Origin: Ruminobacter sp.
GTDB taxonomy: Bacteria > Pseudomonadota > Gammaproteobacteria > Enterobacterales > Succinivibrionaceae
Reading direction: 5' to 3'
Length of the DNA: 35,411 nucleotides
NCBI GenBank assembly: GCA_017940385.1
Contig: JAGAYS010000012.1
Location: 1-35,411 of the forward strand
Below the pieces are notes generated by a model, which worked only from the letters and a program-made list of their open reading frames with translations, was not told the DNA's origin and did not search any database. How positions within the stretch are numbered: position 1 is the first letter of the stretch; every line of letters starts with the position of its first letter. The translations under genes and the position numbers were made by a program. Of the stretch, positions 1 to 8,198 are shown piece by piece.

Positions 1-58
1 AGATGAACTTGAAGAGGAATTCTCTGAGTTGGAAATTTCCGACTACGAAAAACTCTAG
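1..58 (+). CDS. C-terminal end of an unidentified acidic protein
   Basis: An open frame enters from the left edge (codons from base 2) and ends at TAG 56-58. It gives an 18-residue tail that is rich in Glu and Asp and ends in YEKL. Acidic tails of this kind occur in many unrelated proteins, so no function can be assigned. The rest of the gene lies outside the window. That this is a coding end is inferred from the open frame and the hairpin that follows; it could be chance. Confidence 0.4.
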   Translation, partial: DELEEEFSELEISDYEKL

Positions 59-64
59 AAATTG

Positions 65-85
65 AAAAATCCCTCTCTCGAGGGA
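65..85 (-). terminator. Hairpin terminator between converging genes
   Basis: A perfect 6-bp stem TCCCTC/GAGGGA (70-75 with 80-85) has a 4-nt loop. Read on the minus strand it is followed at once by TTTTT (69-65), the form of an intrinsic terminator for the acyltransferase gene ending at 184. On the plus strand the T-run is weaker, but the hairpin could also end the leftmost gene. Confidence 0.6.
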
Positions 86-183
86 CTTTGATAAAACTAA
101 TTTTTATACTAGATCGGTTAAAACTCGCAAAATTTGGGGACATGGGAGGACCTGTTTGCCTGTAAGACAGAAAATATTAAGTC

Positions 184-1371
184 TTAGGACTTCTTTGCAT
201 TCTGCTGATTGAAATAAGGTGCAGCATACATTTTCTTTACGTGATCGCGAAGCTGCGGATCTATTCCAGATATTCTTTCTTCAAACTTTTTCCTTTCTTC
301 TTCACTCACGCCTTCAGTAACTCCTGCTGATAGGAGACATGACGGGAACATGGCATAATTGGCATAAATAAAATTATCTATGGCTTCAGCCAGTTTCTCT
401 GGGGTCTCAAAATCTCCGGTAAGAGGATCTCCGGCCACAATATTGACTCGTCCCTTATAACCGTTTATACCGCCCACAATGCTGTCAATGTCTTCAAACT
501 GAGACTTGACATAACTGCCGTTCTTTTCAGTCTCATACAGCTCTTTTGCCTTGGCTGCGTCCCCGGGATCAAATTCATACGTAATTGATACCGGAACAAT
601 ATTCAGGGTCTTAACATACTCAGCAAAAGAAAGCTTCTTTTTTTTGCCGTACATGTAAAACATCTTCAGGATAGCTTCTTCAGTCTTGTCATTACCATCC
701 TTGGCTCTGCCCTCCCTCTGAGCAATCCACACATTATGATTTTCTTCAATGGAACGACCGATATATTCACTTAAATGAGCAAGTGCCTTTAACTTATCCC
801 TGCCCTGAACGGATCTTTTTACAATAAAGCTTTTGTTTAAACGCATTAGGTCCGTAGCCACCTTCATACGCAAGAGATTATCGCCGATGGCTATCTTTAC
901 AGTATCAAGATTATTGAAGTAACAGGCCATGTCAATGAATGCGGGATCCAGAGATATATCGCGGTGATTTGAAATAAACAGATATCCTTTTTTAGGATCC
1001 AGCTTTTCGAATCCACTGCAGGTAAAACCGTCAGTGGTATCCCTTATGATACCTTTCATAAATTTGGCAACGTATTCCTGAACCTGAGCTATTGTCCTAA
1101 CCCTGGAGAAGCGCATCTTTAAAACAAACTTTATAAACGGCTTGCCCAGTTTTGACAAAAAATCAGGCAAAAAACCGAATATTCTCTTATAAATACCGGT
1201 AACCAGCTCGTCATTATCCAGTATACTCTGTATGGCGTCATGAACCTCATCATCACGATAATGTCTGATATCGTCAAACTCGGAAGATTCAGTAGTAATC
1301 ACTTCTGCAGCTTCTGTCGGAGATAAAACCTTCTGACTTTCATTATTCTGAGCGGAAGAATCTGTGCTCAT
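184..1371 (-). CDS. PlsC-like glycerolipid acyltransferase family protein
   Basis: Likely an acyltransferase of the 1-acylglycerol-3-phosphate/glycerol acyltransferase superfamily, acting at the inner membrane on phospholipid precursors or another acyl acceptor. The core motif is SNHRDISLDPAF near residues 134-145, the equivalent of the NHx4D active site, though the Asp falls one residue later than in textbook PlsC. A second conserved-looking block REGRAKDG lies near residue 220. At about 395 aa it is longer than PlsC (about 245 aa), with an acidic N-terminal extension of about 60 residues. The frame is open back to a TTG at 1386, but the ATG at 1371 has GGAG eight bases upstream, so I place the start there. 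It is a single gene, divergent from crp. The substrate is not evident; I am sure of the fold family but not of the reaction. Confidence 0.75.
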   Translation of the reverse strand: MSTDSSAQNNESQKVLSPTEAAEVITTESSEFDDIRHYRDDEVHDAIQSILDNDELVTGIYKRIFGFLPDFLSKLGKPFIKFVLKMRFSRVRTIAQVQEYVAKFMKGIIRDTTDGFTCSGFEKLDPKKGYLFISNHRDISLDPAFIDMACYFNNLDTVKIAIGDNLLRMKVATDLMRLNKSFIVKRSVQGRDKLKALAHLSEYIGRSIEENHNVWIAQREGRAKDGNDKTEEAILKMFYMYGKKKKLSFAEYVKTLNIVPVSITYEFDPGDAAKAKELYETEKNGSYVKSQFEDIDSIVGGINGYKGRVNIVAGDPLTGDFETPEKLAEAIDNFIYANYAMFPSCLLSAGVTEGVSEEERKKFEERISGIDPQLRDHVKKMYAAPYFNQQNAKKS

Positions 1372-1466
1372 TTGAAATTTCTCCAAATCCAGAAAAATTA
1401 TTCCTTCGTGTTTAAAACTAAATTTATAAACCGGCAGTTACAACCTCAAATCTTGTTAAATGCAGG

Positions 1467-1495
1467 TTATCAACTTTACAACCACATGATATAAT
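1467..1495 (+). promoter_or_regulatory. Predicted crp promoter
   Basis: TTATCA (1467-1472) and a perfect TATAAT (1490-1495) are separated by 17 bp, the sigma-70 arrangement. Transcription would begin near 1502, giving crp a leader of about 200 nt. The -35 matches the consensus at 4 of 6 positions. The rest of the 1372-1700 spacer holds no ORF or RNA gene that I recognise. It must also carry the promoter of the divergent acyltransferase, for which I see no strong match. Confidence 0.55.
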
Positions 1496-1502
1496 ACACT
1501 AG

Positions 1503-1518
1503 AGTGATTAATATCACA
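1503..1518. promoter_or_regulatory. CRP-cAMP binding site at the crp transcription start
   Basis: AGTGA-N6-TCACA matches the CRP consensus TGTGA-N6-TCACA at 9 of 10 half-site positions. It lies about 10 bases downstream of the predicted -10, centred near +9. A CRP dimer there would block RNA polymerase, so it should act as an autorepression operator. Confidence 0.7.
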
Positions 1519-1700
1519 GGATGTGTCTAGCGTGTGGCAAAGATCTTAATATACTAATGCAATTTTAGCAAATATTGAGTATCATTCAGAAATGAATATA
1601 TGTTTGGTTATTAAAGTCTATGCCTAAGATAGCACCCGAAAGATGCATCTTTTGTAATCAAACCTGATAAAAAGGTTGATAGCGTATATAAGGATAAATA

Positions 1701-2339
1701 ATGTTTATTGGAAAACCTCAATCAGACCCAACTCAGGAATGGTTTCTATCTCACTGCCATGTGCATAAATATCCGGCTAAGAGCACTCTGATTCACGCCG
1801 GCGAAAAAGCTGAAACCCTTTATTACATCGTCAAGGGCTCAGTTGCCGTATTGATTAAGGATGAAGAAGGAAAGGAAATGATTCTTTCTTATCTTAATCA
1901 GGGTGATTTTATCGGTGAATTAGGTTTATTTGACGAATCTGAAGATCCTATCCGTACCGCATGGGTTCGTGCAAAGGGACCTTGTGAAATTGCTGAAATT
2001 TCATATAAGAAGTTCCGTCAGTTAATTCAGGTTAATCCTGAAATTCTGATGCGTCTGAGTGCGCAGATGGCCCGCAGATTGTCTAAGACCAGTGGTAAAG
2101 TCGGTAATCTTGCATTCCTCGATGTTCAGGGACGTATCGCACGCACTCTCTTCAATCTGGCTCACCAGCCTGATGCCATGACTCATCCGGACGGCATGCA
2201 GATTAAGATAACCCGTCAGGAAATCGGTCAGATTGTTGGCTGTTCAAGAGAAACAGTAGGCAGAATCCTGAAGATGCTTGAAGAACAGAACATCATCAGT
2301 GCTCACGGTAAAACCATCGTTGTGTTTAATACCCGTTAA
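1701..2339 (+). CDS. crp: cAMP receptor protein (catabolite activator)
   Basis: Global cAMP-responsive transcription factor. The protein (212 aa) is close to E. coli CRP along its whole length. The cyclic-nucleotide domain carries GELGLF (G72, E73), R85-T86 and T130-S131 as cAMP contacts. The activating regions are present: SHCHVHKYP for AR2, KDEEGKE for AR3, and the [10 protein letters not shown] loop for AR1. The recognition helix [10 protein letters not shown] keeps the DNA-reading Arg, Glu and Arg (R183, E184, R188). Two differences stand out. The loop just before the phosphate-binding Arg is two residues longer (FDESEDPI against FEEGQE), and the Ser after it is Thr. It is transcribed alone from a promoter with its own CRP site and ends at a strong terminator. 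Confidence 0.98.
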   Translation: MFIGKPQSDPTQEWFLSHCHVHKYPAKSTLIHAGEKAETLYYIVKGSVAVLIKDEEGKEMILSYLNQGDFIGELGLFDESEDPIRTAWVRAKGPCEIAEISYKKFRQLIQVNPEILMRLSAQMARRLSKTSGKVGNLAFLDVQGRIARTLFNLAHQPDAMTHPDGMQIKITRQEIGQIVGCSRETVGRILKMLEEQNIISAHGKTIVVFNTR

Positions 2340-2373
2340 CACATACTACAGGTTTTTCTCAAGGAATATTATT

Positions 2374-2405
2374 ACCCGGCATTCTTTTAGAAGCCGGGTT
2401 TTATA
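2374..2405 (+). terminator. crp terminator
   Basis: The stem ACCCGGC (2374-2380) / GCCGGGT (2393-2399) can be extended inward by TTCT/AGAA. It is followed by TTTTAT and lies 35 bases after the crp stop. Confidence 0.85.
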
Positions 2406-2466
2406 TTTCATAAAAGCTTAAAACACACTCAAGGCTGATTTCAAAAATTTAGAACCGGACATCCCA

Positions 2467-2503
2467 AATAAAACCCCGGTAGGTCTGTTCAACTTACCGG
2501 GGT
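2467..2503 (-). terminator. argD terminator
   Basis: An 8-bp stem CCCCGGTA (2474-2481) / TACCGGGG (2495-2502) can be extended by GT/AC. On the minus strand it is followed by TTTTATTT. It lies 45 bases beyond the argD stop and back to back with the crp terminator. Confidence 0.85.
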
Positions 2504-2547
2504 CAGGGCAGCGGTTACCCACCTTCCCTTAAACACAGTTTTTCAGA

Positions 2548-3753
2548 TTAGTTGGCAAATACAACTGCCAAGGCCTTATCCATACGAGCAAAGCCTTCGT
2601 TAATATCGTCAACGGTAATATTAAGCGCAGGAACGGTTCTGATAACACTGTGTCCGGCAGTCAGAACAAACAATCCCTGATTCAGACATTCAGAGGTAAT
2701 CTTCTTTAACAGGGATTCATCCTTCAGTTCTGCACCAATCATCAAACCAACACCGCGAACTTCCTTGAAGCAGTCGTACTTGGCATTAAGCTTTTCATAG
2801 TGCTGTCTGAATAAATCAGCCTTTTCAGTCACTTCTTTTAGGAAACCCGGTCTGGTAACAAGTTCAAAAGACTTACAGCCTACGGCAGTGGCCAGAGGGT
2901 TTGAACCGAAAGTGGTACCGTGAAGACCCGGCTTGAAAACAGATGCAACCTCATCCTTAGCAAGCATTGCACCGATGGCTATACCTGCACCCAGTCCTTT
3001 CGCTGAAGTCATAATGTCCGGTTCAACCTGATAGTACTGGTATGCGTATAAATAACCTGTTCTGCCGAAACCGGTCTGAACTTCATCAAAAATCAGCAGT
3101 GCATCATTTTCATCACAAAGCTGACGCACACCCTTGATAAATTCAGGATCTGCAGGAAGAATTCCGCCTTCACCCTGAATTGGTTCCATAATGACCGCAC
3201 AGGTTCTTTCTTTTGAAATCAAAGACTTCAGCTGTTCCAGATTATTGAATTCGGCGTGAATAATGTCGCCAGGTAAAGGACCAAAACCTTCACAGTATTT
3301 GGTCTGGCCGCCTACCGTTACATCAAACAGGGTTCTTCCATGGAAACTGTTATAGAAGGAGATTATCTGAGATTTTTCCTTTCCATACTTCTCAAAAGCG
3401 TATCTGCGGGCAAGCTTTAATGCCGCTTCATTGGCTTCACCACCTGAATTTGCAAAAAACACCTTATCCGCAAAGGTACTCTCTACCAGATGCTTGGCCA
3501 AAGTGATTGCAGGCTCTGTGCACATATAGTTTGAAATGTGCCAAAGCTTATGAGCCTGTTCATCCAGTGCAGAAACAATTTCAGGATTGCAGTGCCCCAT
3601 TACGTTGACGGCGATACCGCCACCGAAATCAACATATTCCCTGCCTGCATCATCCCAGAATCTGGAGCCGCTTCCCTTTACCGCTACAAATGGAGCCGGA
3701 CAGTAAACACCCATCAAATACTTATCAAAATCTGCTCTGGTAACATTACTCAT
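2548..3753 (-). CDS. argD: Acetylornithine aminotransferase
   Basis: PLP-dependent class III aminotransferase that converts N-acetylglutamate semialdehyde to N-acetylornithine in arginine synthesis; many ArgD proteins also serve as succinyldiaminopimelate aminotransferase for lysine and peptidoglycan. Its 401 aa is the family length. Visible are the glycine-rich start WDDAGREYVDFGGGIAVN, the cofactor loop NSGGEANEAALKLAR, the FDEVQTGFGRTG block whose Asp pairs with the PLP ring nitrogen, and the Schiff-base Lys in TSAKGLGAGI. Class III enzymes (ArgD, AstC, GabT) are hard to separate by eye. The ArgR-type operator over the promoter favours the biosynthetic ArgD over catabolic AstC. It is a single gene downstream of, but probably separate from, the RND pair, with its own promoter and terminator. 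Confidence 0.88.
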   Translation of the reverse strand: MSNVTRADFDKYLMGVYCPAPFVAVKGSGSRFWDDAGREYVDFGGGIAVNVMGHCNPEIVSALDEQAHKLWHISNYMCTEPAITLAKHLVESTFADKVFFANSGGEANEAALKLARRYAFEKYGKEKSQIISFYNSFHGRTLFDVTVGGQTKYCEGFGPLPGDIIHAEFNNLEQLKSLISKERTCAVIMEPIQGEGGILPADPEFIKGVRQLCDENDALLIFDEVQTGFGRTGYLYAYQYYQVEPDIMTSAKGLGAGIAIGAMLAKDEVASVFKPGLHGTTFGSNPLATAVGCKSFELVTRPGFLKEVTEKADLFRQHYEKLNAKYDCFKEVRGVGLMIGAELKDESLLKKITSECLNQGLFVLTAGHSVIRTVPALNITVDDINEGFARMDKALAVVFAN

Positions 3754-3821
3754 ACAAATTCACAACCTCACTAATAATTAAGCGCTCATACTAAAACAGA
3801 AGTGCTTAATTCTACAACAAA

Positions 3822-3840
3822 CAACTGTAAAATACAGTTG
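3822..3840 (-). other. Perfect hairpin in the argD leader
   Basis: CAACTGTA (3822-3829) and TACAGTTG (3833-3840) form an 8-bp stem with a 3-nt loop. It falls within the first bases of the predicted argD transcript. On the minus strand it is followed by TTTGTTGT, so it could also be a weak terminator for the RND genes or a 5'-end stabilising stem. Confidence 0.5.
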
Positions 3841-3854
3841 AAATAACATTTACG

Positions 3855-3882
3855 ATTATACTTCTTTTTGGTAATTATGCAA
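3855..3882 (-). promoter_or_regulatory. Predicted argD promoter
   Basis: On the minus strand TTGCAT (3882-3877) and TATAAT (3860-3855) are separated by 16 bp. Initiation would fall near 3848, giving a leader of about 95 nt. Confidence 0.65.
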
Positions 3883-3902
3883 TAATTCTGCATAATTATT
3901 CA
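3868..3902. promoter_or_regulatory. ArgR operator: two ARG boxes
   Basis: TGCATAATTATTCA (3889-3902) matches the core ARG box TGAATwwwwATTCA at all but one specified position. A second, weaker box TTGGTAATTATGCA (3868-3881) sits exactly 21 bp away, centre to centre, the spacing of tandem ARG boxes bound by an ArgR hexamer. The pair covers the -35 of the argD promoter, so arginine-ArgR would repress. Confidence 0.65.
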
Positions 3903-3934
3903 TTGTTAAGCCTTGGCATGGTATACACGATAAT

Positions 3935-6900
3935 TTATGCAGTTTTATCGTTCTCCTCAGTGTCGGCAAGTTCCTCCCTCAGCCGGGCAACATGAGCGCC
4001 GGGAACGGAAGTAAGTTTCGCCAACAGATAATAGAATCCTGGAAGGACAACCAGGGTAATCAGCGTTGCCACGCTCATTCCAAAGAATATTACCGCACCT
4101 ACGGCTCGACGGCTCTCAAACCCAGAACCGTTAGCCATTATAAGAGGGAGAGCCCCTGTAATGGCCGTCAGTGAAGTCATCAGAATCGGCTTTATTCTCC
4201 TGACGGATGCCTTAATGGTGGCAGTCATAAGATCCGGAGCCGATTCCCTAAGCTGGTTGGCAAACTCTACGATAAGAATGCCGTTCTTGGTCACCATACC
4301 TACGAGAAGAAGAAGTCCTATCTCACTGTATATGTTTATTGACAGCTTCATTATCCACAGCCCAAGCAGTCCTCCGAAAATACCGAGAGGAATGGTAATC
4401 ATGATTGAAACAGGATGAATCAGACTTTCAAACTGAGCCGCCAAAACAAGATACGTTACGATAACAGACAGCAGGAAAACCATCAGCATTTCATTCTCAC
4501 TGTCCCTGAAATTTCTTGATTCTCCATTAAGTGAAACACTCATGCTTTTATCAAGATTCTTTGCAGCCCAGGCATCCATCCAGTCCAAGGCTTCCCCGAG
4601 ACTCTTGTCAGCGGCAGGATGTGCGGATATTGTAATTGCCTTCTGGCGATCAAAATGCGGCAGCTTTCTGGCCTTGGCAACAAGTCTGAACTCGGCAACA
4701 CTGCCAAGCGGAACCATCTCTCCGTTTTGTGTTCTGATGTTTAATGAAGCTATGTCGGTTATATCCTTAAAAAGTTTCTCTTCGGCCCTGATATATACGT
4801 TGTATTCCGTATCATTCTCCTCAAAAGACGTTTTTGTGGTACCACCAAGATAGGTCTGCAGTGCATTCGATATATCCGTCATGGTAACGCCAAGAACGGC
4901 AGCCCTGTCATAATCAATCACGGCTTCTATTTCAGGCGTTCTCGCACTGTAGTTACTGTCTGCATTAACGATGATTCCTGCTTCATTGGCATCCTTTATC
5001 AGTCTGAGAGTCATATTATTAATCTGCTCGAAACTGTTTCCCTTAATCACATACTTTATCGGAGAACCTGACGTTCCCTTAAAACCCGGCTGATATATGT
5101 ACACTTTTAAATCGGCTATGTGTTTAAGCTTGTCATTGAGATATTTAATAAACTCCGTTGACGTTACGCTTCTTCTGCTCCAGTCCTCAAGCTGTATAAC
5201 GACGAATCCGCTCTGATCCGAACCCTGCCCCAGCGATGGAGTACTGAAACTTACGGACTTTACAACCCCCTTACCCAACATTGGCAGAAGTTCATCCTCC
5301 AACGCTGTCATACTGCGTTTCATCCTGTGAATGCTAGCACCTTCCTCACCTAGGGCATAAATATAAATTACACCTCGATCCTCGCTTGGACTTAACTGAT
5401 GCGGAATCACCTGATAAAAAAGAAACATCAACCCTACAATGGCAACAAGGATTGCCGGATACAGGTAAACTCTTTTAAGCATCTGGTGCAGAAACCTTTC
5501 ATAAACAACTTCCAGAATACCTATAAATCTGTCAACCAGACCAAAAAGCTTCTTTCCTTCCTTCTTTCTCTTAAGAACGAAACCGCACATTGCCGGACTC
5601 AGTGTGAGAGCCACAAAACTGGAAAAGAACACTGCCAGGGAAATCAAGACGGCAAATTCAACAAACATCTTTCCGGTAACGCCTCTTATAAACACAAGAG
5701 GAAGAAATATGATTATGAGAACAACAGAAGTGGACACTATGGCAAACCCGACTTCCTTCGAACCTCTCCAGCAGGCTGCAAGAACACCTTCACCGTTGTT
5801 TATGTGAAATGATATGTTTTCAACCATGACAATCGCATCATCGACAACCAGACCTATTGCAAGTATCAAACTGAGCAGAGTGATGATATTTATTGAGAAC
5901 CCGAAAAAATATGCTCCTATAAAAGAGGCTATCAGGGAAATCGGCACGGTCAATGCAGGAATCAGCGTTGTGTTCCAGGAACCTATAAACAGATACAGCA
6001 CGACAATTACAAGAAAAACAGTTATTGCCAGAGTCTCATAGACCTCGGTAATAGAATTCTGAATATATACGGTGCTGTCAAAATCAGTATCCAGAACAAA
6101 TCCTTCCGGCAGGAACTGTTTCAGTTCCTCAACCTTTTCCCTAATGTTTCGGGACACATCAAGCGGATTGGCATTTGATTGTGGAATAACACCTATACCT
6201 ATACTTGAAATGCCGTTACGGTGATATATGCTTTCCTCATTCTTGGCTCTGGTCTCAATGACAGCCACATCACGAAGACGGATGGTTTTATCCATACCGT
6301 TATGTCTTATCGGCAGCAGTTCAAATGTTTTTGGATCAATGTACACCCTTTTAATCTGAACAGGGAACACCATGTCCTGATTTCGGATTTCACCGCTTGG
6401 CAGTTCGATATTCTCATCGCCGATGGCTTTTCTTATATCTTCTACGGTAACTCCCATTACAGCCATTTTCTGAGGAATGAGACGTACGTAAAGCACCTTT
6501 TCAAGGGCACCAACAAGTTCAATCTGGGAAACGCCGTCAACAAGACTAAGGTTCTTTTCAAGAACATTGGTTGCATAATCTGACAGATTAACCCTGTCAA
6601 CAACAGAACTGGAAAGATTTAACCACAGGACAACCTCTCCGTCACCGCTGTCTCTTGATACCATCGGTTCATCTATGTCATCGGGAAGCTTTTTACGGGC
6701 ATGAGAAACCGCGTCACGGGCATCTGACACAGCCTCAAGCATGTCTTTACCGCTTTTAAACTCTATGGAAATCCAGGAACGGCCGCTTCTGCTGTTGGAA
6801 GATATCTTACTTATACCGGAAATACCGGAAAGTTCATTTTCTATGACGCGGGTAACCTTTGATTCCACAACCTCGGGAGAAGCTCCCGGATACGTGGTTA

Positions 6901-7042
6901 TAATCGTGAGTGAAGGATAATCTATGTTGGGAAGTTCACGGATCGGAAGTCGAAAAAAGCACACCAGTCCGAATATCAGTAACAATAGACTCATGACTGA
7001 TGCAAAAATCGGTCTTTTTATTGAAATTTCACTTAAAATCAC
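3935..7042 (-). CDS. RND multidrug efflux permease (HAE1/AcrB type)
   Basis: Inner-membrane proton-driven pump subunit of a tripartite exporter, length 1035 aa as in AcrB. It has a first membrane helix from residue 9, a large periplasmic pore domain, then helices 2-6 from about 335 to 485. The proton-relay pair D401-D402 lies in LAIGLVVDDAIVMVEN (TM4) and the partner Lys in VGMVTKNGILIVEFANQ (TM10). The second half repeats the pattern, ending in a charged cytoplasmic tail. The start codon is GTG and overlaps the TGA of the upstream adaptor gene (GTGA), so translation is coupled. The outer-membrane TolC partner is not in the window. The substrate cannot be told from the sequence. Confidence 0.93.
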   Translation of the reverse strand: MILSEISIKRPIFASVMSLLLLIFGLVCFFRLPIRELPNIDYPSLTIITTYPGASPEVVESKVTRVIENELSGISGISKISSNSRSGRSWISIEFKSGKDMLEAVSDARDAVSHARKKLPDDIDEPMVSRDSGDGEVVLWLNLSSSVVDRVNLSDYATNVLEKNLSLVDGVSQIELVGALEKVLYVRLIPQKMAVMGVTVEDIRKAIGDENIELPSGEIRNQDMVFPVQIKRVYIDPKTFELLPIRHNGMDKTIRLRDVAVIETRAKNEESIYHRNGISSIGIGVIPQSNANPLDVSRNIREKVEELKQFLPEGFVLDTDFDSTVYIQNSITEVYETLAITVFLVIVVLYLFIGSWNTTLIPALTVPISLIASFIGAYFFGFSINIITLLSLILAIGLVVDDAIVMVENISFHINNGEGVLAACWRGSKEVGFAIVSTSVVLIIIFLPLVFIRGVTGKMFVEFAVLISLAVFFSSFVALTLSPAMCGFVLKRKKEGKKLFGLVDRFIGILEVVYERFLHQMLKRVYLYPAILVAIVGLMFLFYQVIPHQLSPSEDRGVIYIYALGEEGASIHRMKRSMTALEDELLPMLGKGVVKSVSFSTPSLGQGSDQSGFVVIQLEDWSRRSVTSTEFIKYLNDKLKHIADLKVYIYQPGFKGTSGSPIKYVIKGNSFEQINNMTLRLIKDANEAGIIVNADSNYSARTPEIEAVIDYDRAAVLGVTMTDISNALQTYLGGTTKTSFEENDTEYNVYIRAEEKLFKDITDIASLNIRTQNGEMVPLGSVAEFRLVAKARKLPHFDRQKAITISAHPAADKSLGEALDWMDAWAAKNLDKSMSVSLNGESRNFRDSENEMLMVFLLSVIVTYLVLAAQFESLIHPVSIMITIPLGIFGGLLGLWIMKLSINIYSEIGLLLLVGMVTKNGILIVEFANQLRESAPDLMTATIKASVRRIKPILMTSLTAITGALPLIMANGSGFESRRAVGAVIFFGMSVATLITLVVLPGFYYLLAKLTSVPGAHVARLREELADTEENDKTA

Positions 7043-8166
7043 AACATCTGATCCCTGGTACCGGTTTTATCTTTTTTCTTAAGTGGCACTTCACCGCTGA
7101 CGGCCTCTATGTCTTCCTGCCTGATGACGGTAACCGTATCACCGTCATGAATTCTGTTTACACCCTCAACAACTATTGATGTTCCAACCCTAAGTCCCTG
7201 ATTTACGGCAACCATGGCTCCGTTCACAGGACCTAAAACAACTTTTCTTCTGAATACCTTATTCTCTTCGTTAACTACAAATACGTAGCGATCTTCCCCA
7301 GCATATACAAGGGATTTAAGCGGCACTACAGGAAGCTTTTCGGAAGCCATGTTCATGGAGACCTCAAGCATCATGCCGTCAAGAAGTTTAAATTCCTGGT
7401 TATCAAAATAAATACGCACACCGACGGCAAGCGTATCGACGTTAATGTGAGTATCTATCTGCTTAACCTTTCCGCTGAATATGTGTCCCGGCCAGGCATC
7501 AGTTGTGGCTGTAACCTCCTGCCCTACCACGATTTTTGACAGGAAGCGCTCAGGTATTGGGAAATCCACATAAACCTGACTAATGTCATCGAGCTGAAAC
7601 AAAACGGTCTCGGGCTTAACAAACTGACCGGCCGTAATGTTATGAAGACTGAGAATTCCGTCAAACGGGGCAGTTATATCTCTTGCATTAAGTTCAGCCT
7701 GTCTTGCATCAACCACGGCAGTCTGACTCTTGACAAGAGCTCGGATCTGCTCATAAGAATCCTGACTGACTACCCCTTTGTTTATAAGCTTTCCCGACAT
7801 CTCGAGGCGTCTCTGATAGTTCTTGAGAACCACCTCAGATTCCTTAAGCAGCGCCTTGTGTCGTTCATTCTCCAGCTGAACAAGCAAATCACCGGTTTTT
7901 ACCATCTGTGTCGGACTGACAAAAACCTTGGATATTCTTCCGGTAACCTCAGAAACAATCTGAACGGATCTGTTGGCATGAACCCTGCCTACGAGAGGCA
8001 GTCTTGTACCTGCGGAAGAATACTCGACTTCAGCTACCCTGACCATGGTCGGTGCTGACTTATCTCCATGAACAGTCGGATACTTCAGGATTGATGAATA
8101 GTTAACGGCGTACAGCACTCCGCAGATTACCGCCACCGATAACAAACCGCCTATGATTTTCCACAT
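7039..8166 (-). CDS. RND efflux periplasmic adaptor (membrane fusion protein)
   Basis: HlyD/AcrA-type adaptor of 375 aa that would link the downstream permease to a TolC-like channel. An N-terminal membrane anchor (residues 5-24) is followed by the lipoyl half-motif GRVHANRSVQIVSEVTGRI, a coiled-coil hairpin of about residues 105-160, the returning lipoyl half ITAPFDGILSLHN, and beta-barrel and membrane-proximal domains. There is no lipobox Cys, so it is anchored by the helix rather than by lipid. It begins 32 nt behind the trpS stop with no terminator between them, suggesting read-through from trpS, and overlaps the permease gene by 4 nt. No TetR- or LysR-type regulator is adjacent. Confidence 0.9.
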   Translation of the reverse strand: MWKIIGGLLSVAVICGVLYAVNYSSILKYPTVHGDKSAPTMVRVAEVEYSSAGTRLPLVGRVHANRSVQIVSEVTGRISKVFVSPTQMVKTGDLLVQLENERHKALLKESEVVLKNYQRRLEMSGKLINKGVVSQDSYEQIRALVKSQTAVVDARQAELNARDITAPFDGILSLHNITAGQFVKPETVLFQLDDISQVYVDFPIPERFLSKIVVGQEVTATTDAWPGHIFSGKVKQIDTHINVDTLAVGVRIYFDNQEFKLLDGMMLEVSMNMASEKLPVVPLKSLVYAGEDRYVFVVNEENKVFRRKVVLGPVNGAMVAVNQGLRVGTSIVVEGVNRIHDGDTVTVIRQEDIEAVSGEVPLKKKDKTGTRDQML

Positions 8167-8198
8167 ACCGACTGTCCCATGATTAAACAGGTCTTAGG

